From Kluyvera sichuanensis (GTDB lineage: Bacteria > Pseudomonadota > Gammaproteobacteria > Enterobacterales > Enterobacteriaceae): 64,000 nt of DNA. Each line of letters opens with the position of its first letter. Position 1 is the first letter of the stretch. Shown piece by piece: positions 1 to 13,014 of this stretch. The notes under the pieces are model-generated. The model was not told the origin of the DNA. It did no database searches and saw only the letters and a list, made by a program, of their open reading frames with translations. The stretch covers positions 1 to 64,000 of the forward strand of contig NZ_JABBJF010000014.1 in assembly GCF_014218705.1 (NCBI RefSeq), read 5' to 3'. The position numbers and the translations under genes were made by a program.

Positions 1-40
1 TAGCGGAGCAGGAAGGACATCTGATGGAAATGGAAGCCAC
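1..40 (-). CDS. insA: IS1 InsA, N-terminal fragment (window edge)
   Basis: The reading frame opens at a GTG at 40 on the minus strand and gives MASISIRCPSCSA before leaving the window. IS1 InsA proteins begin MASVSISCPSCSA, with the same zinc-finger Cys pair. InsA is the DNA-binding regulator of IS1 and is joined to InsB by programmed -1 frameshifting to make the transposase; those parts are not visible here. Confidence 0.85.
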   Translation of the reverse strand, partial: MASISIRCPSCSA

Positions 41-95
41 GCAAGCACCTTAAAATCACCATCATACACTAAATCAGTAAGTTGGCAGCATTACC
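1..95 (-). mobile_element. IS1-family element, left end (truncated by window edge)
   Basis: Read on the minus strand, the bases from 95 downward reproduce the well-known IS1 left terminus (begins GGTAATGCTGCCAAC, then the ACTGATTTAGTGTATGATGG promoter segment and the start of insA). The canonical IS1 begins GGTGATGCTGCC, so this is a slightly divergent copy. The rest of the element lies outside the window, so its integrity and target duplication cannot be judged; the nine flanking bases at 96-104 would be one copy of a 9-bp duplication. Confidence 0.88.
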
Positions 96-158
96 AAGGG
101 CACGAATAAAGTGTACTTATTTATGTCCTTCATTGATTTTTATAGTTATTTTAAAATA

Positions 159-455
159 TCAGAATACCTTTTTGAAAGGTTTTACTGAAACCTGCTGATA
201 TACACCCGCGGCAACGTACGGGTCGTCCTGCGCCCATGACTGCGCGGCTTCCAGTGATTCAAATTCTGCAATAACCGTTGAACCGCTAAAACCGGCGGCG
301 CCCGGATCGTTGCTATCAACGGCAGGCATCGGGCCTGCGGTCAGCAGACGGCCTTCGTCGTGCAGAAGCTGCAGGCGAGCGAGGTGGGCAGGGCGAACGG
401 AAAGACGTTTTTCAAGAGAGTCGGCGATATCCTGGGCATAGATGACGTAAAGCAC
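159..455 (-). CDS. yciI: YciI family protein
   Basis: 98 residues, matching E. coli YciI along its whole length (LYVIYAQD start, KPFKKVF end). YciI proteins have a dimeric ferredoxin-like alpha-beta barrel fold. The conserved His/Asp pair gave rise to the idea of an enzyme, but no in vivo role is settled. The start is GTG, with an AGGAG ribosome-binding site eight bases before it. It is divergent from tonB across a 220-bp promoter region, the same pairing as in E. coli. The gene on its other side in E. coli (kch) is not seen; an IS1 end lies 64 bp past its stop. Confidence 0.93.
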   Translation of the reverse strand: MLYVIYAQDIADSLEKRLSVRPAHLARLQLLHDEGRLLTAGPMPAVDSNDPGAAGFSGSTVIAEFESLEAAQSWAQDDPYVAAGVYQQVSVKPFKKVF

Positions 456-609
456 GGGCGGAACTCCTGTTTAAATAATTTGCGAATTACGGTAAGGGAA
501 AGCGTCAGCGACTGCAATGCAAAGTTTTAGCGGCGTGAAAAGTTGTGTTTTGGCGGGGGTTTTTTAGGCAGGAAGGGGAAAAAATTGATCGAAGATAAGA
601 TGTCTTATT

Positions 610-628
610 GAATATGATTGTCATTTGC
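610..628 (+). promoter_or_regulatory. Fur box in the tonB promoter
   Basis: GAATATGATTGTCATTTGC matches the 19-bp Fur consensus at 13 of 19 positions and lies about 50 bp before the tonB start, beside a TTGCATTTAAAAT segment that also occurs in the E. coli tonB promoter. tonB is iron-repressed by Fur in E. coli; binding here is inferred. Confidence 0.65.
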
Positions 629-675
629 ATTTAAAATCGGGGTCTCATTTTTCAACTGTAACGACTATGACTGCA

Positions 676-1389
676 ATGACCCTTGATTTACCTCGCCGCT
701 TTCCGTGGCTGACGTTACTCTCTGTTGGTATTCACGGTGCCGTCGTCGCTGGTCTGCTTTATACCTCGGTACATCAGGTTATTGAACTGCCCGCACCCGC
801 TCAGCCGATTACCATTACCATGGTCGCGCCTGCCGATTTAGAGCCGCCACAGGCGGTGGTTCAGCCACAACCGGTCGTCGAGCCTGAACCCGAACCAGAG
901 CCGGAACCGATCCCTGAAGTACCGCAGGCTCCGGTCGTTATTCATAAACCGAAGCCTAAGCCGAAACCTAAACCGAAGCCGGTGAAAAAGGTCGAGCAGC
1001 CGAAACCGGAAGTTAAGCCGGTTGAACAGCGTCCGCTTTCTACGGTGAACAACGATGCGCCGCCTGCGCGTTCCGTTGCTAACAATCTGCCGGGGGCAAG
1101 TGCGCCTTCGGTGAATACGCCAACGGGCCCACGTGCGCTAAATCGTCCGCAACCGGGTTACCCAACGCGTGCGCAGGCATTACGTATTGAAGGCAAGGTG
1201 CGAGTGAAGTTTGACGTGACCGCCGATGGCCGCGTTGAAAATGTAGAAATTCTCTCCGCTCAGCCATCTAACATGTTTGAACGTGACGTGAAAACGGCGA
1301 TGCGCAAATGGCGCTACGAATCTGGTAAGCCGGGAACGGGGCTGATTATGAATATTGAGTTCCGCCTGAAGGGCGTACAGATGAACTAA
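676..1389 (+). CDS. tonB: TonB, energy transducer for outer-membrane receptors
   Basis: 237 residues. TonB couples the inner-membrane proton motive force (through ExbB/ExbD) to outer-membrane receptors for siderophores and vitamin B12. Visible: an N-terminal signal anchor containing the conserved His (SVGIHGAVVAGLLY), a periplasm-spanning Pro-rich arm with PEPEPE and KPKPKPKP runs around residues 70-105, and the C-terminal domain (YPTRAQALRIEGKVRVKFDV, then FERDVKTAMRKWRY). I chose the ATG of MTLDLPRR at 676 as in E. coli; an in-frame ATG three codons earlier (667) is possible, and no strong ribosome-binding site favours either. It supplies energy for the BtuB uptake route whose inner-membrane part, btuCD, is also in this window. 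Confidence 0.96.
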   Translation: MTLDLPRRFPWLTLLSVGIHGAVVAGLLYTSVHQVIELPAPAQPITITMVAPADLEPPQAVVQPQPVVEPEPEPEPEPIPEVPQAPVVIHKPKPKPKPKPKPVKKVEQPKPEVKPVEQRPLSTVNNDAPPARSVANNLPGASAPSVNTPTGPRALNRPQPGYPTRAQALRIEGKVRVKFDVTADGRVENVEILSAQPSNMFERDVKTAMRKWRYESGKPGTGLIMNIEFRLKGVQMN

Positions 1390-1391
1390 AG

Positions 1392-1415
1392 CAAAGCCCC
1401 CGAAAGGGGGCTTTG
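1392..1415 (+). terminator. Bidirectional rho-independent terminator, tonB / yniA
   Basis: Ten-base perfect arms (CAAAGCCCCC / GGGGGCTTTG) around a GAAA tetraloop between the convergent tonB and yniA stops. The U tract is short on both strands, but the stem is strong. In E. coli tonB shares a bidirectional terminator with yciA instead. Confidence 0.85.
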
Positions 1416-1418
1416 TCG

Positions 1419-2279
1419 TTATACGGCAAGGACGTTATCCAGCGCCTTTTGCGCGATCACCAGATGCTGCCCGCCAAACAGAATGGCCCGGTTAATGAGG
1501 GTATACAGCTGATACACCGGCTGGCGTTCAAGGAAATCGGCCGGCAGCGGTGAGACGGACTGATAGCCATCGTAGATTTGCGGCGGCTGGTCAGGATGCA
1601 GCGGCAACATGGCAAGGTCGCACTCGCGGTCTCCCCAATAACAGGCAGGGTCAAATATATATGGCCCGTTTGGCCCCAGCGCGCAGTTGTTTGACCACAA
1701 ATCACCGTGCAGTAAAGACGGCTGCGGCTGGTGGGAACTCAGGCGCTGCTGGACGTGGTCGACAATCGCATCGATATCCCCAAACTCCATACCTTTCTCT
1801 GCTGCTAATTCCAGCTGCCAGCCAATACGCTGTTCGGCGAAAAAGTTGGACCAGCGCCGTTGCCAGGCGTTGGGCTGCGGGGTGGTGGATAGGTCGTTGT
1901 CGAAGTCGAGACCAAACTGCGGCTGATCGCTCCATTCGTGCAAGCGGGCCAACTGTTGCCCCAGCAAGAAAGCATTATGCGCATCCAGCGGACGCGGCGG
2001 GAGATACTCCATGACCAGGAAGCTGTAGTCGCGATCGGAGCCGACGACGAAGACTTCAGGGACGGCCACGGTTTTGCTGCGAGAGAGCAGCTCAAGCTGG
2101 TCGGCCTCCGCAGTAAAAATGGGCAGTAATTCTCGTTCATCGCATTTGACGAAAAAATCTCGACCCGCATAGCGCATATGCCATGCGGCATGGATCTCTC
2201 CGCCGGGCAGTTCAGTACGCTGATCGATTTCGCCACTTCCAAGTTGCTCGCCTAACAGGTTACTGATCGCTTGCCACAT
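1419..2279 (-). CDS. yniA: Fructosamine kinase family protein YniA
   Basis: 286 residues, co-linear with E. coli YniA. The fold is that of aminoglycoside phosphotransferase-like small-molecule kinases. The catalytic loop is visible as LLHGDLWSNNC and the metal-binding Asp as YIFDPACYWGDRECDLAML. Relatives phosphorylate ketosamines for deglycation; the E. coli substrate is not firmly established. I chose the MWQAIS start at 2279, preceded by GGAGAGAC, over a longer frame from 2306. E. coli has ydiZ between pfkB and yniA; here it is missing and the two genes are 275 bp apart. Confidence 0.93.
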   Translation of the reverse strand: MWQAISNLLGEQLGSGEIDQRTELPGGEIHAAWHMRYAGRDFFVKCDERELLPIFTAEADQLELLSRSKTVAVPEVFVVGSDRDYSFLVMEYLPPRPLDAHNAFLLGQQLARLHEWSDQPQFGLDFDNDLSTTPQPNAWQRRWSNFFAEQRIGWQLELAAEKGMEFGDIDAIVDHVQQRLSSHQPQPSLLHGDLWSNNCALGPNGPYIFDPACYWGDRECDLAMLPLHPDQPPQIYDGYQSVSPLPADFLERQPVYQLYTLINRAILFGGQHLVIAQKALDNVLAV

Positions 2280-2553
2280 GATGTCTCTCCCCATGTTTTC
2301 TGCCATATCATAAGGTTAGCGCATAAAGACCGGGTAAAAATACGAGCTAGACCGCACAACGGGTAAAAAGAGTGTAGAAAGCAGAGGCAAGGTCGTATGC
2401 CTTCTGCGACAAACGCATGATGGCTCACCCGTGGCAATGGTTGGTTCCACCATCGCGATGCACACCATTGTTAACAATGGAGTTTTGTTAGCATAGCCGA
2501 TAACGGCAATTTCGCGACTCGCGGCGGGCTCCGCGAGTCCGATTTTTGAACAT
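2280..2553. other. Intergenic region without a supported gene (yniA-pfkB gap)
   Basis: E. coli carries ydiZ (96 codons) in this interval. I find no open frame resembling it on either strand; the overlapping frames on the minus strand have no ribosome-binding site and no protein-like composition. Only the inverted repeat at 2516-2539 stands out. Confidence 0.5.
2516..2547. terminator. GC-rich inverted repeat after pfkB
   Basis: Nine-base perfect arms GACTCGCGG / CCGCGAGTC around a six-base loop, just past the pfkB stop. The T5 run follows on the plus strand, while the minus strand, the direction of pfkB, has no T run after the stem. It is probably the pfkB terminator, but a weak one by sequence. 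Confidence 0.5.
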
Positions 2554-3486
2554 TTAGTGCTGTTGCAGATAATCGTAGATTTTTTGGGTATTTTCCCGTG
2601 AGCACAGGCGAGTACCCTGGTTGATCGTGGCTGCGCTGCCTGCGGCAACCCCAAAGCGGACCATCTCTTCAAGACTAGCGTGCTCAGCAAGTTTCAGAGT
2701 CATCGCGCCGACCATGCTATCCCCCGCACCCACGGTGCTCTGGCTTTTAATTGGTGGGGGAACGACCTGCACGCAGTTTTGTTCATCCACTGCCAACGCC
2801 CCCTGTGCTCCTAATGACACCACTACCCGACGCGCTTTACCGCTGCGGACAATCTCCTGCGCGGCATTGCGAACGTCATCAGGCTGGATGAGTTCACGCT
2901 GGACCAGCGCACTCAACTCTTTCTGATTCGGTTTAACCAGCTCGATTTGACCAATGGCTAACGCGGCGGTCAACGCATCACCAGAGCTGTCGATAACGCA
3001 CCGCAGCCCATGGTGTTGAGCCGTTTTAATGAGCGTCGTGAACTGCTCCAGGGAAACGCCGGGCGGCAGGCTGCCGCTGATAACCAGCAGAGAGCCAGGC
3101 GCAATCAGCAGGATCTTTTGCTGAATTTGTTGCAGTTCATCTTCATTGAGCGTCGCACCGGGCATGACAAAGCGATATTGCTCGCCGCTGGTATTGACGT
3201 GGACGTGAAGGTTCTGGCGGGTCCACTCGTGCGCATTGATACTTTCAACGGGAACATTTTCCTGCTGGAGCAGGGCGACCAGGTGCTCGCCGGTGGCACC
3301 ACCGGCAGGGAAGATGGCGGTAGCTCGGCCTCCGAGAAAGTTAATTGCGCGGGCAACGTTAATGCCGCCGCCGCCGGGCTCAAACACAGGGGAACTGCAG
3401 CGCAGTTTACCTTCTGGATAGATTTGTGGCGTTTGGGTGGCGCTGTCGAGTGAAGGGGCGAGCGTCAGCGTGTAGATCTGGACCAT
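2554..3486 (-). CDS. pfkB: 6-phosphofructokinase II
   Basis: 310 residues, PfkB/ribokinase family, the minor phosphofructokinase converting fructose 6-phosphate to fructose 1,6-bisphosphate. Visible: the first PfkB signature FEPGGGGINVARA near residue 36 and the second signature with the catalytic Asp, STVGAGDSMVGAM near residue 250. Length and sequence follow E. coli PfkB (309 residues). A GGAGG-like site (AGGGAGGTTATC) precedes the ATG. In E. coli it forms a cluster with ydiZ and yniA in the same direction, and the same order, minus ydiZ, is kept here. Confidence 0.97.
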   Translation of the reverse strand: MVQIYTLTLAPSLDSATQTPQIYPEGKLRCSSPVFEPGGGGINVARAINFLGGRATAIFPAGGATGEHLVALLQQENVPVESINAHEWTRQNLHVHVNTSGEQYRFVMPGATLNEDELQQIQQKILLIAPGSLLVISGSLPPGVSLEQFTTLIKTAQHHGLRCVIDSSGDALTAALAIGQIELVKPNQKELSALVQRELIQPDDVRNAAQEIVRSGKARRVVVSLGAQGALAVDEQNCVQVVPPPIKSQSTVGAGDSMVGAMTLKLAEHASLEEMVRFGVAAGSAATINQGTRLCSRENTQKIYDYLQQH

Positions 3487-3802
3487 AGCGATAACCTCCC
3501 TTTATGAGCCGGCAAACGGCTCTGAACACAGTTGGGTTTAAGTCTGGCACTGGTTCATCGATAAGAAAAGTAACAACGGACTGATTTTTATAGAAAAGTG
3601 TAAAGAAGTCGTCGTTTTTTATTATGAAATAAAACGTGCTTTGAGAGGGCTCTTATTCAAAAAATGAAAGAAGAATAGATTGCTATGTTATACGTGCCTT
3701 TTTATAATTTGTTGCCTTTCTACGGACCACCCCATCGTTGATCCTCGCGAAAGTTTCCCGGGACGGAATCGTCTCCTATTTTGTTGTACGGACCTTTAAT
3801 AA
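3487..3802. other. Divergent promoter region pfkB / ydiY
   Basis: 316 bp between the divergent starts of pfkB and ydiY. The middle is AT-rich (3580-3720), and a GC-rich segment with a short palindrome (TTTCCCGGGA near 3754) lies before ydiY. No gene is seen. Specific operators could not be assigned with confidence. Confidence 0.5.
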
Positions 3803-4561
3803 ATGAAGCTTTTGAAGACAGTACCGGTAGCGGTTGTGCTGCTGGGGGGCGTGTTTGCGTCTATGTATGCAACCGCCAGTGATACCGTTTTTACTGTCAT
3901 GGATGACCCAACTACCGCTAAAAAGCCTTTTGAAGGCAACGTCAATGCGGGCTATCTCTCGCAGTCTGGCAACACTAAAAGTACGTCAGCGACTGCAGAT
4001 TCCACGCTCACATGGTACGGTAGCGAGACGGCATGGTCCTTGTGGGGCGCTGCCAGCAACACCTCTGCAAATGATGAACGTTCTTCCGAGAAATACTCCG
4101 TCGGTGGTCGTAGCCGTTACAATATGACACACGAAGACTACCTGTTTGGTCAGGCTAGCTGGTTAACCGATCGCTATAATGGTTACCATGAGCGCGACGT
4201 GTTTACGGCAGGTTATGGTCGCCAGTTCCTGAACGGGCCAATCCACAGCTTCCGTTTTGAATTCGGTCCTGGTGTTCGTTATGACGAATATACCGATGGC
4301 AATACGGAAACCCAGCCGCTGGGCTACGCTTCCGCTACCTACGCCTGGCAGATGACCGACACGGCTAAATTCACTCAGGGCGTTTCCGTCCTTGGGGCTG
4401 AAGATACCACCGTGAACTCAGAAACCGCGCTGAACGTTGCGATTAACGCACACTTTGGTTTGAAAGTGGCTTACAACGTGACCTGGAACTCTGAGCCACC
4501 AGCAACGGCGCCGAATCATACCGATCGCCGTACATCGCTGACCCTGGGTTACACGATGTAA
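3803..4561 (+). CDS. ydiY: YdiY family outer-membrane beta-barrel protein
   Basis: 252 residues, aligning throughout with E. coli YdiY (DUF481, a predicted outer-membrane salt-induced protein). A signal peptide ends near ATAS, residues 20-25. The mature part alternates hydrophobic and polar residues, as beta strands do, with repeats such as GYLSQSGNTKSTS and GGRSRYNMTHEDYLFGQASW. It ends in an apolar Met rather than Phe, as in E. coli. The function is unknown. A terminator follows directly. The ribosome-binding site is weak. Confidence 0.93.
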   Translation: MKLLKTVPVAVVLLGGVFASMYATASDTVFTVMDDPTTAKKPFEGNVNAGYLSQSGNTKSTSATADSTLTWYGSETAWSLWGAASNTSANDERSSEKYSVGGRSRYNMTHEDYLFGQASWLTDRYNGYHERDVFTAGYGRQFLNGPIHSFRFEFGPGVRYDEYTDGNTETQPLGYASATYAWQMTDTAKFTQGVSVLGAEDTTVNSETALNVAINAHFGLKVAYNVTWNSEPPATAPNHTDRRTSLTLGYTM

Positions 4562-4567
4562 TCATTT

Positions 4568-4597
4568 ACAGGCTGGGGAATCCCCGGCCTGTATTTT
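4568..4597 (+). terminator. Terminator after ydiY
   Basis: Hairpin ACAGGCTGGGG / CCCCGGCCTGT with a three-base loop, then ATTTT, seven bases past the ydiY stop. Confidence 0.8.
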
Positions 4598-4829
4598 CAA
4601 TTTATCGTTTTGTGTTATTATTAAAAACAACCGCTGTTTTATTTTATTAAAAATACAAGTTCTCCATAATATCTCCATATTCGACCTTTCTGACATATAT
4701 TCAGTAAATTTGACACGAATAGCTAAATATTTTGACTAGGCAAAAGTGTGATCTGGATCTAGACTATGTTCAAGGGCGGAATGATGCCTTAGCGTTCTAA
4801 AGTCTTAATCAAGTCAGAGAATAAACATT

Positions 4830-5075
4830 ATGAAAAATATCAAAATCGCATCTGCAGCTATTTTGCTGTCAGCACTCTCTTTCGGCGTATTTGCTGCCGA
4901 ACCAGTAACTCAACCTGCCAGTTCTACAAACACCACTACCGCACAGCACATCGGTATCTCCAATGCGCACGACGTTGAAGCAGGCTCTAACATGGCGCCA
5001 GGCTCACAGTCTACCGGTCAGTCTATGGATGACGCATTTAACGTACACACCCTGGTTGCGGGCGGTTGGTCCTAA
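4830..5075 (+). CDS. Small secreted protein of unknown function
   Basis: 81 residues. A clear signal peptide (MKNIKIASAAILLSALSFGVFA) with a likely cut after FA leaves a mature peptide of about 58 residues rich in Ser, Thr, Gln and Asn and free of Cys. The ATG at 4830 has a weak purine-rich stretch (AGAGAATAAAC) before it. I do not recognise a family; the leader resembles those of the small DUF1471/BhsA-like periplasmic proteins, but the mature part lacks their pattern. A terminator at 5129 closes it, so it is a single-gene unit. It is not in the E. coli ydiY-thrS interval. Confidence 0.75.
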   Translation: MKNIKIASAAILLSALSFGVFAAEPVTQPASSTNTTTAQHIGISNAHDVEAGSNMAPGSQSTGQSMDDAFNVHTLVAGGWS

Positions 5076-5128
5076 TATTTCTGTGCTGTAATAATTTGAT
5101 TTTTGTTCAGTTATTAATACCGGCAGAG

Positions 5129-5157
5129 AAAACCGGGTAGAGTGGTACCGGTTTTTC
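5129..5157 (+). terminator. Terminator after the small secreted protein gene
   Basis: AAAACCGG and CCGGTTTT arms separated by eleven bases, ending in a T5 run (5151-5155). Confidence 0.7.
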
Positions 5158-5343
5158 TTGCTGCTATTATTTTAAATTCAAATTTCAATTTTTGTATTTT
5201 ACATGTAAATCTGTATTGGATTTAGCCGCACGTATTGTCAATTAATCTGCGTTAACAGCATTTTCTGTATATATTTTAATGTGCTGGCCAGAATGTTAAA
5301 TTGGCTTCAATGCCTCACGTTATTAACCGTAACGCCCTCGTCA

Positions 5344-5451
5344 TTATCCCCAGATCATCGCCGCCCATCGGAGCAGAAGCATTGCGCCGCAGATAGCGAT
5401 CAGTACCAGTACCATTTTCCAGTGTTTTTTCGCGAATCGATGTGATGGCAT
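5344..5451 (-). CDS. yniD: Membrane miniprotein YniD
   Basis: 35 codons on the minus strand, starting MPSHRFAKKHWKMV and ending LLLRWAAMIWG. E. coli YniD is a 35-residue protein beginning MPTKRFDKKHWKMV with the same end, so this is its orthologue at the same place, between ydiY and thrS. It has one hydrophobic helix (residues 13-28) after a basic N-terminus and is predicted to insert in the inner membrane. Its role is unknown; the E. coli protein was found among expressed miniproteins. A purine-rich AGAGACAG lies a few bases before the ATG. Confidence 0.93.
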   Translation of the reverse strand: MPSHRFAKKHWKMVLVLIAICGAMLLLRWAAMIWG

Positions 5452-5689
5452 TTTCTGTCTCTATGTCATTAAGATTAAACGTAGTGTATCAGAATTGTTG
5501 GTAAAGATAGCAGTGTGTACCCCATAGGGTAATTGCGGCTTTTATCATGTCCTGATGATGTGTAAACTAACCCACGGTGTTATCGGCAGGCGGATGCAGG
5601 CGGAGCAGGGTACATAATTTGTACACACTCCTCATTTTTTGCAGAGTGAAGCAGAAATCAATCCATAACCTGTTGATAAATTTAATCAT

Positions 5690-5743
5690 ATAGTTTTGTA
5701 TGTGCTCTTTCGTGTGGGGCACCACTGCAAATAAGGACATTAA
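5690..5743 (+). promoter_or_regulatory. thrS translational operator (tRNA-Thr mimic)
   Basis: The thrS leader just before the ATG folds GTGC (5702-5705) with GCAC (5719-5722) and presents CGT at 5711-5713 in the loop, the anticodon-like element that E. coli threonyl-tRNA synthetase binds to repress its own translation. The surrounding leader is nearly the same as in E. coli. The ribosome-binding site AAGGA (5732-5736) lies directly downstream. Confidence 0.8.
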
Positions 5744-7672
5744 ATGCCTGTAATTACTCTTCCTGATGGCAGCCAACGCCATTACGACCACGCCGTTAGC
5801 CCAATGGATGTTGCTCTGGACATCGGTCCTGGCCTGGCAAAAGCCACCATCGCTGGGCGCGTAAACGGTGAGCTGGTTGACGCTTCCGATCTGATTGAAA
5901 ACGATGCCACCCTGTCGCTCATCACCGCAAAAGATGAAGACGGTCTGGAAATCATTCGTCACTCCTGTGCCCACCTGCTTGGTCATGCGATCAAACAGCT
6001 TTGGCCAAACACTAAAATGGCTATCGGCCCGGTGATTGACAACGGTTTCTATTATGACGTTGATCTTGACCATACGCTGACCCAGGAAGACATCGACGCG
6101 CTCGAAAAACGTATGCACGAGCTCGCCGAGAAAAACTACGATGTCATCAAGAAGAAAGTGAGCTGGCACGAAGCCCGCGAAACTTTCGTCAAACGTGGTG
6201 AGAACTATAAAGTTTCCATCCTCGATGAAAACATCGCGCATGATGACAAGCCTGGCTTGTATCATCACGAAGAATACGTCGACATGTGCCGTGGTCCGCA
6301 CGTGCCGAATATGCGTTTCTGTCACTACTTCAAGCTGATGAAAACCGCCGGTGCTTACTGGCGCGGCGACAGCAACAACAAGATGCTGCAGCGTATCTAT
6401 GGTACTGCATGGACGGACAAAAAAGCCCTCAATGCTTATCTGCAGCGTCTGGAAGAAGCGTCAAAACGCGATCACCGTAAAATCGGTAAGCAGCTCGACC
6501 TGTATCATATGCAGGAAGAGGCACCGGGTATGGTGTTCTGGCATAACGATGGCTGGACTATCTTCCGTGAACTGGAAACTTTCGTACGCTCTAAGCTGAA
6601 AGAGTACCAGTATCAGGAAGTGAAAGGCCCGTTCATGATGGACCGTGTGCTGTGGGAAAAAACCGGCCACTGGGACAACTACAAAGATGCGATGTTCACC
6701 ACCTCTTCAGAGAACCGTGAATACTGCATCAAGCCAATGAACTGCCCAGGCCACGTTCAGATCTTCAACCAGGGTCTGAAATCCTACCGCGACCTGCCGC
6801 TGCGTATGGCGGAGTTCGGTAGCTGCCACCGTAATGAACCGTCAGGTGCACTGCATGGCTTGATGCGTGTACGCGGCTTCACTCAGGATGACGCCCATAT
6901 CTTCTGTACGGAAGAGCAGGTGCGTGATGAAGTGAACGCATGCATTCGTTTAGTCTATGATATGTACAGCACTTTCGGTTTCGAAAAAATCGTGGTCAAA
7001 CTTTCAACGCGTCCGGAAAAACGTATCGGCAGCGATGAAATGTGGGACCGTGCTGAAGCGGATCTGGCGGTTGCGCTGGAAGAAAACAACATCCCGTTTG
7101 AATATCAATTGGGTGAAGGCGCATTCTACGGTCCGAAAATTGAATTTACCCTGTATGACTGCCTCGATCGTGCATGGCAGTGCGGTACTGTACAGCTGGA
7201 CTTCTCTCTGCCGTCTCGTCTGAGCGCCTCTTATGTAGGCGAGAACAACGAGCGTCAGGTACCGGTGATGATTCACCGCGCAATTCTGGGGTCTCTGGAG
7301 CGCTTTATTGGCATCCTGACCGAAGAGTTCGCTGGTTTCTTCCCAACATGGCTTGCCCCTGTGCAGGTTGTGGTGATGAATATCACTGATTCTCAGTCTG
7401 AATACGTTAACGAATTGACCCGTAAACTGCAAAATGCTGGCATTCGTGTAAAAGCGGACTTGAGAAATGAGAAGATTGGCTTTAAAATCCGCGAGCACAC
7501 TTTACGTCGTGTCCCTTATATGTTGGTCTGCGGTGACAAAGAGGTGGAAGCTGGCAAAGTTGCCGTTCGCACCCGCCGTGGTAAAGACCTGGGCAGCCTG
7601 GACGTAAGTGAAGTGATTGAGAAGCTGCAACAAGAGATTCGCAGCCGCAGTCTTCAACAACTGGAGGAATAA
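5744..7672 (+). CDS. thrS: Threonine-tRNA ligase
   Basis: 642 residues, the same length as in E. coli. Class II synthetase that charges tRNA-Thr and edits mis-charged Ser. Domains in order: N1 TGS domain ([15 protein letters not shown]), N2 editing domain with [16 protein letters not shown] near residue 73 and the [11 protein letters not shown] motif near 180, catalytic core with motif 2 ([30 protein letters not shown]), the zinc Cys in MNCPGH, and the C-terminal anticodon-binding domain. The first gene of the thrS-infC-rpmI-rplT-pheMST-ihfA run. The stop lies four bases before the infC start, so the infC ribosome-binding site (GGAGGAATAAGG) is inside the thrS tail. Confidence 0.99.
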   Translation: MPVITLPDGSQRHYDHAVSPMDVALDIGPGLAKATIAGRVNGELVDASDLIENDATLSLITAKDEDGLEIIRHSCAHLLGHAIKQLWPNTKMAIGPVIDNGFYYDVDLDHTLTQEDIDALEKRMHELAEKNYDVIKKKVSWHEARETFVKRGENYKVSILDENIAHDDKPGLYHHEEYVDMCRGPHVPNMRFCHYFKLMKTAGAYWRGDSNNKMLQRIYGTAWTDKKALNAYLQRLEEASKRDHRKIGKQLDLYHMQEEAPGMVFWHNDGWTIFRELETFVRSKLKEYQYQEVKGPFMMDRVLWEKTGHWDNYKDAMFTTSSENREYCIKPMNCPGHVQIFNQGLKSYRDLPLRMAEFGSCHRNEPSGALHGLMRVRGFTQDDAHIFCTEEQVRDEVNACIRLVYDMYSTFGFEKIVVKLSTRPEKRIGSDEMWDRAEADLAVALEENNIPFEYQLGEGAFYGPKIEFTLYDCLDRAWQCGTVQLDFSLPSRLSASYVGENNERQVPVMIHRAILGSLERFIGILTEEFAGFFPTWLAPVQVVVMNITDSQSEYVNELTRKLQNAGIRVKADLRNEKIGFKIREHTLRRVPYMLVCGDKEVEAGKVAVRTRRGKDLGSLDVSEVIEKLQQEIRSRSLQQLEE

Positions 7673-8512
<840 letters not shown>

Positions 8513-8540
8513 GCCGTTAACGTTTAATTTTTTTTACTAA

Positions 8541-8921
<381 letters not shown>

Positions 8922-8930
8922 GCCAGTTGG

Positions 8931-8957
8931 AAGAGGGAGCTAGTCTCCCTCTTTTCA
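8931..8957 (+). terminator. Terminator after rplT
   Basis: AGAGGGA and TCCCTCT arms around GCTAG, then TTTTCATTTT. It separates the ribosomal-protein cistrons from the pheM leader and its own promoter. Confidence 0.75.
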
Positions 8958-9044
8958 TTTTAACCGTATCAATGCATTGACATTTATCAGCGTAGACCTT
9001 TCAATAAAGACTCTACGGTTATTACCACACAAGGTAACGCAAGC

Positions 9045-9089
9045 ATGAATGCTGCTATTTTCCGCTTCTTCTTTTACTTTAGCACCTGA
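9045..9089 (+). CDS. pheM: pheST leader peptide PheM
   Basis: 14 codons, [14 protein letters not shown], identical in type to the E. coli leader with five Phe codons among residues 6-12. Ribosome stalling at these Phe codons, when charged tRNA-Phe is scarce, favours the antiterminator and lets transcription enter pheST. The terminator hairpin is at 9138-9162. Confidence 0.97.
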
Positions 9090-9162
9090 ACTCAGGAGGC
9101 TTGCGCGTGAAAGAAGAAACGAAAAATCAGCGCCAATAAGCCTCCGGATGGAGGCTTTTTTT
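9090..9162 (+). promoter_or_regulatory. pheST attenuator with terminator hairpin
   Basis: The terminator stem AGCCTCC / GGAGGCT with loop GGAT and a T7 run (9156-9162) follows an alternative pairing partner, CAGGAGGCTTGCG (9095-9107), which can pair with the CCTCC arm. This is the usual attenuation arrangement controlled by pheM. Confidence 0.92.
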
Positions 9163-9182
9163 GTATCTGAATTCGAGATTAA

Positions 9183-12611
<3,429 letters not shown>

Positions 12612-12615
12612 ACCT

Positions 12616-12915
12616 ATGGCGCTTACAAAAGCTGAAATGTCAGAATATCTGTTTGATAAGCTTGGGCTTAGCAAGCGGGATGCCAAAGAACTGGTTGAGC
12701 TGTTTTTCGAAGAGATCCGTCGCGCTCTTGAAAACGGTGAGCAGGTAAAACTCTCCGGTTTTGGTAACTTTGATTTGCGTGACAAAAACCAACGCCCGGG
12801 ACGTAACCCTAAAACGGGTGAAGATATTCCCATTACAGCCCGGCGTGTGGTGACCTTCAGACCAGGACAGAAGTTAAAAAGCCGGGTCGAAAACGCAACA
12901 CCCAAAGAAGAGTAA
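12616..12915 (+). CDS. ihfA: Integration host factor alpha subunit
   Basis: 99 residues, complete. With IhfB it bends DNA sharply and supports recombination, replication and many promoters, among them the suf promoter in E. coli. The DNA-binding arm is visible as [22 protein letters not shown] (residues 57-78), with the Pro that intercalates in the minor groove. Translationally close to pheT, with a ribosome-binding site (TTGAGGGATTGAAC) overlapping the pheT tail. Confidence 0.99.
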   Translation: MALTKAEMSEYLFDKLGLSKRDAKELVELFFEEIRRALENGEQVKLSGFGNFDLRDKNQRPGRNPKTGEDIPITARRVVTFRPGQKLKSRVENATPKEE

Positions 12916-12928
12916 TCTGAACTAACTA

Positions 12929-12954
12929 AAAAGGCCGCGCATGCGGCCTTTTTC
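12929..12954 (+). terminator. Terminator of the pheST-ihfA operon
   Basis: AAGGCCGC / GCGGCCTT stem with a GCAT loop and T5 run directly after ihfA. Confidence 0.9.
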
Positions 12955-13014
12955 TTTTCCTGGTGGCGTAACCACCGTAAAATCAAACGCTTCTCTACGA
13001 GCTTACGGATAACT

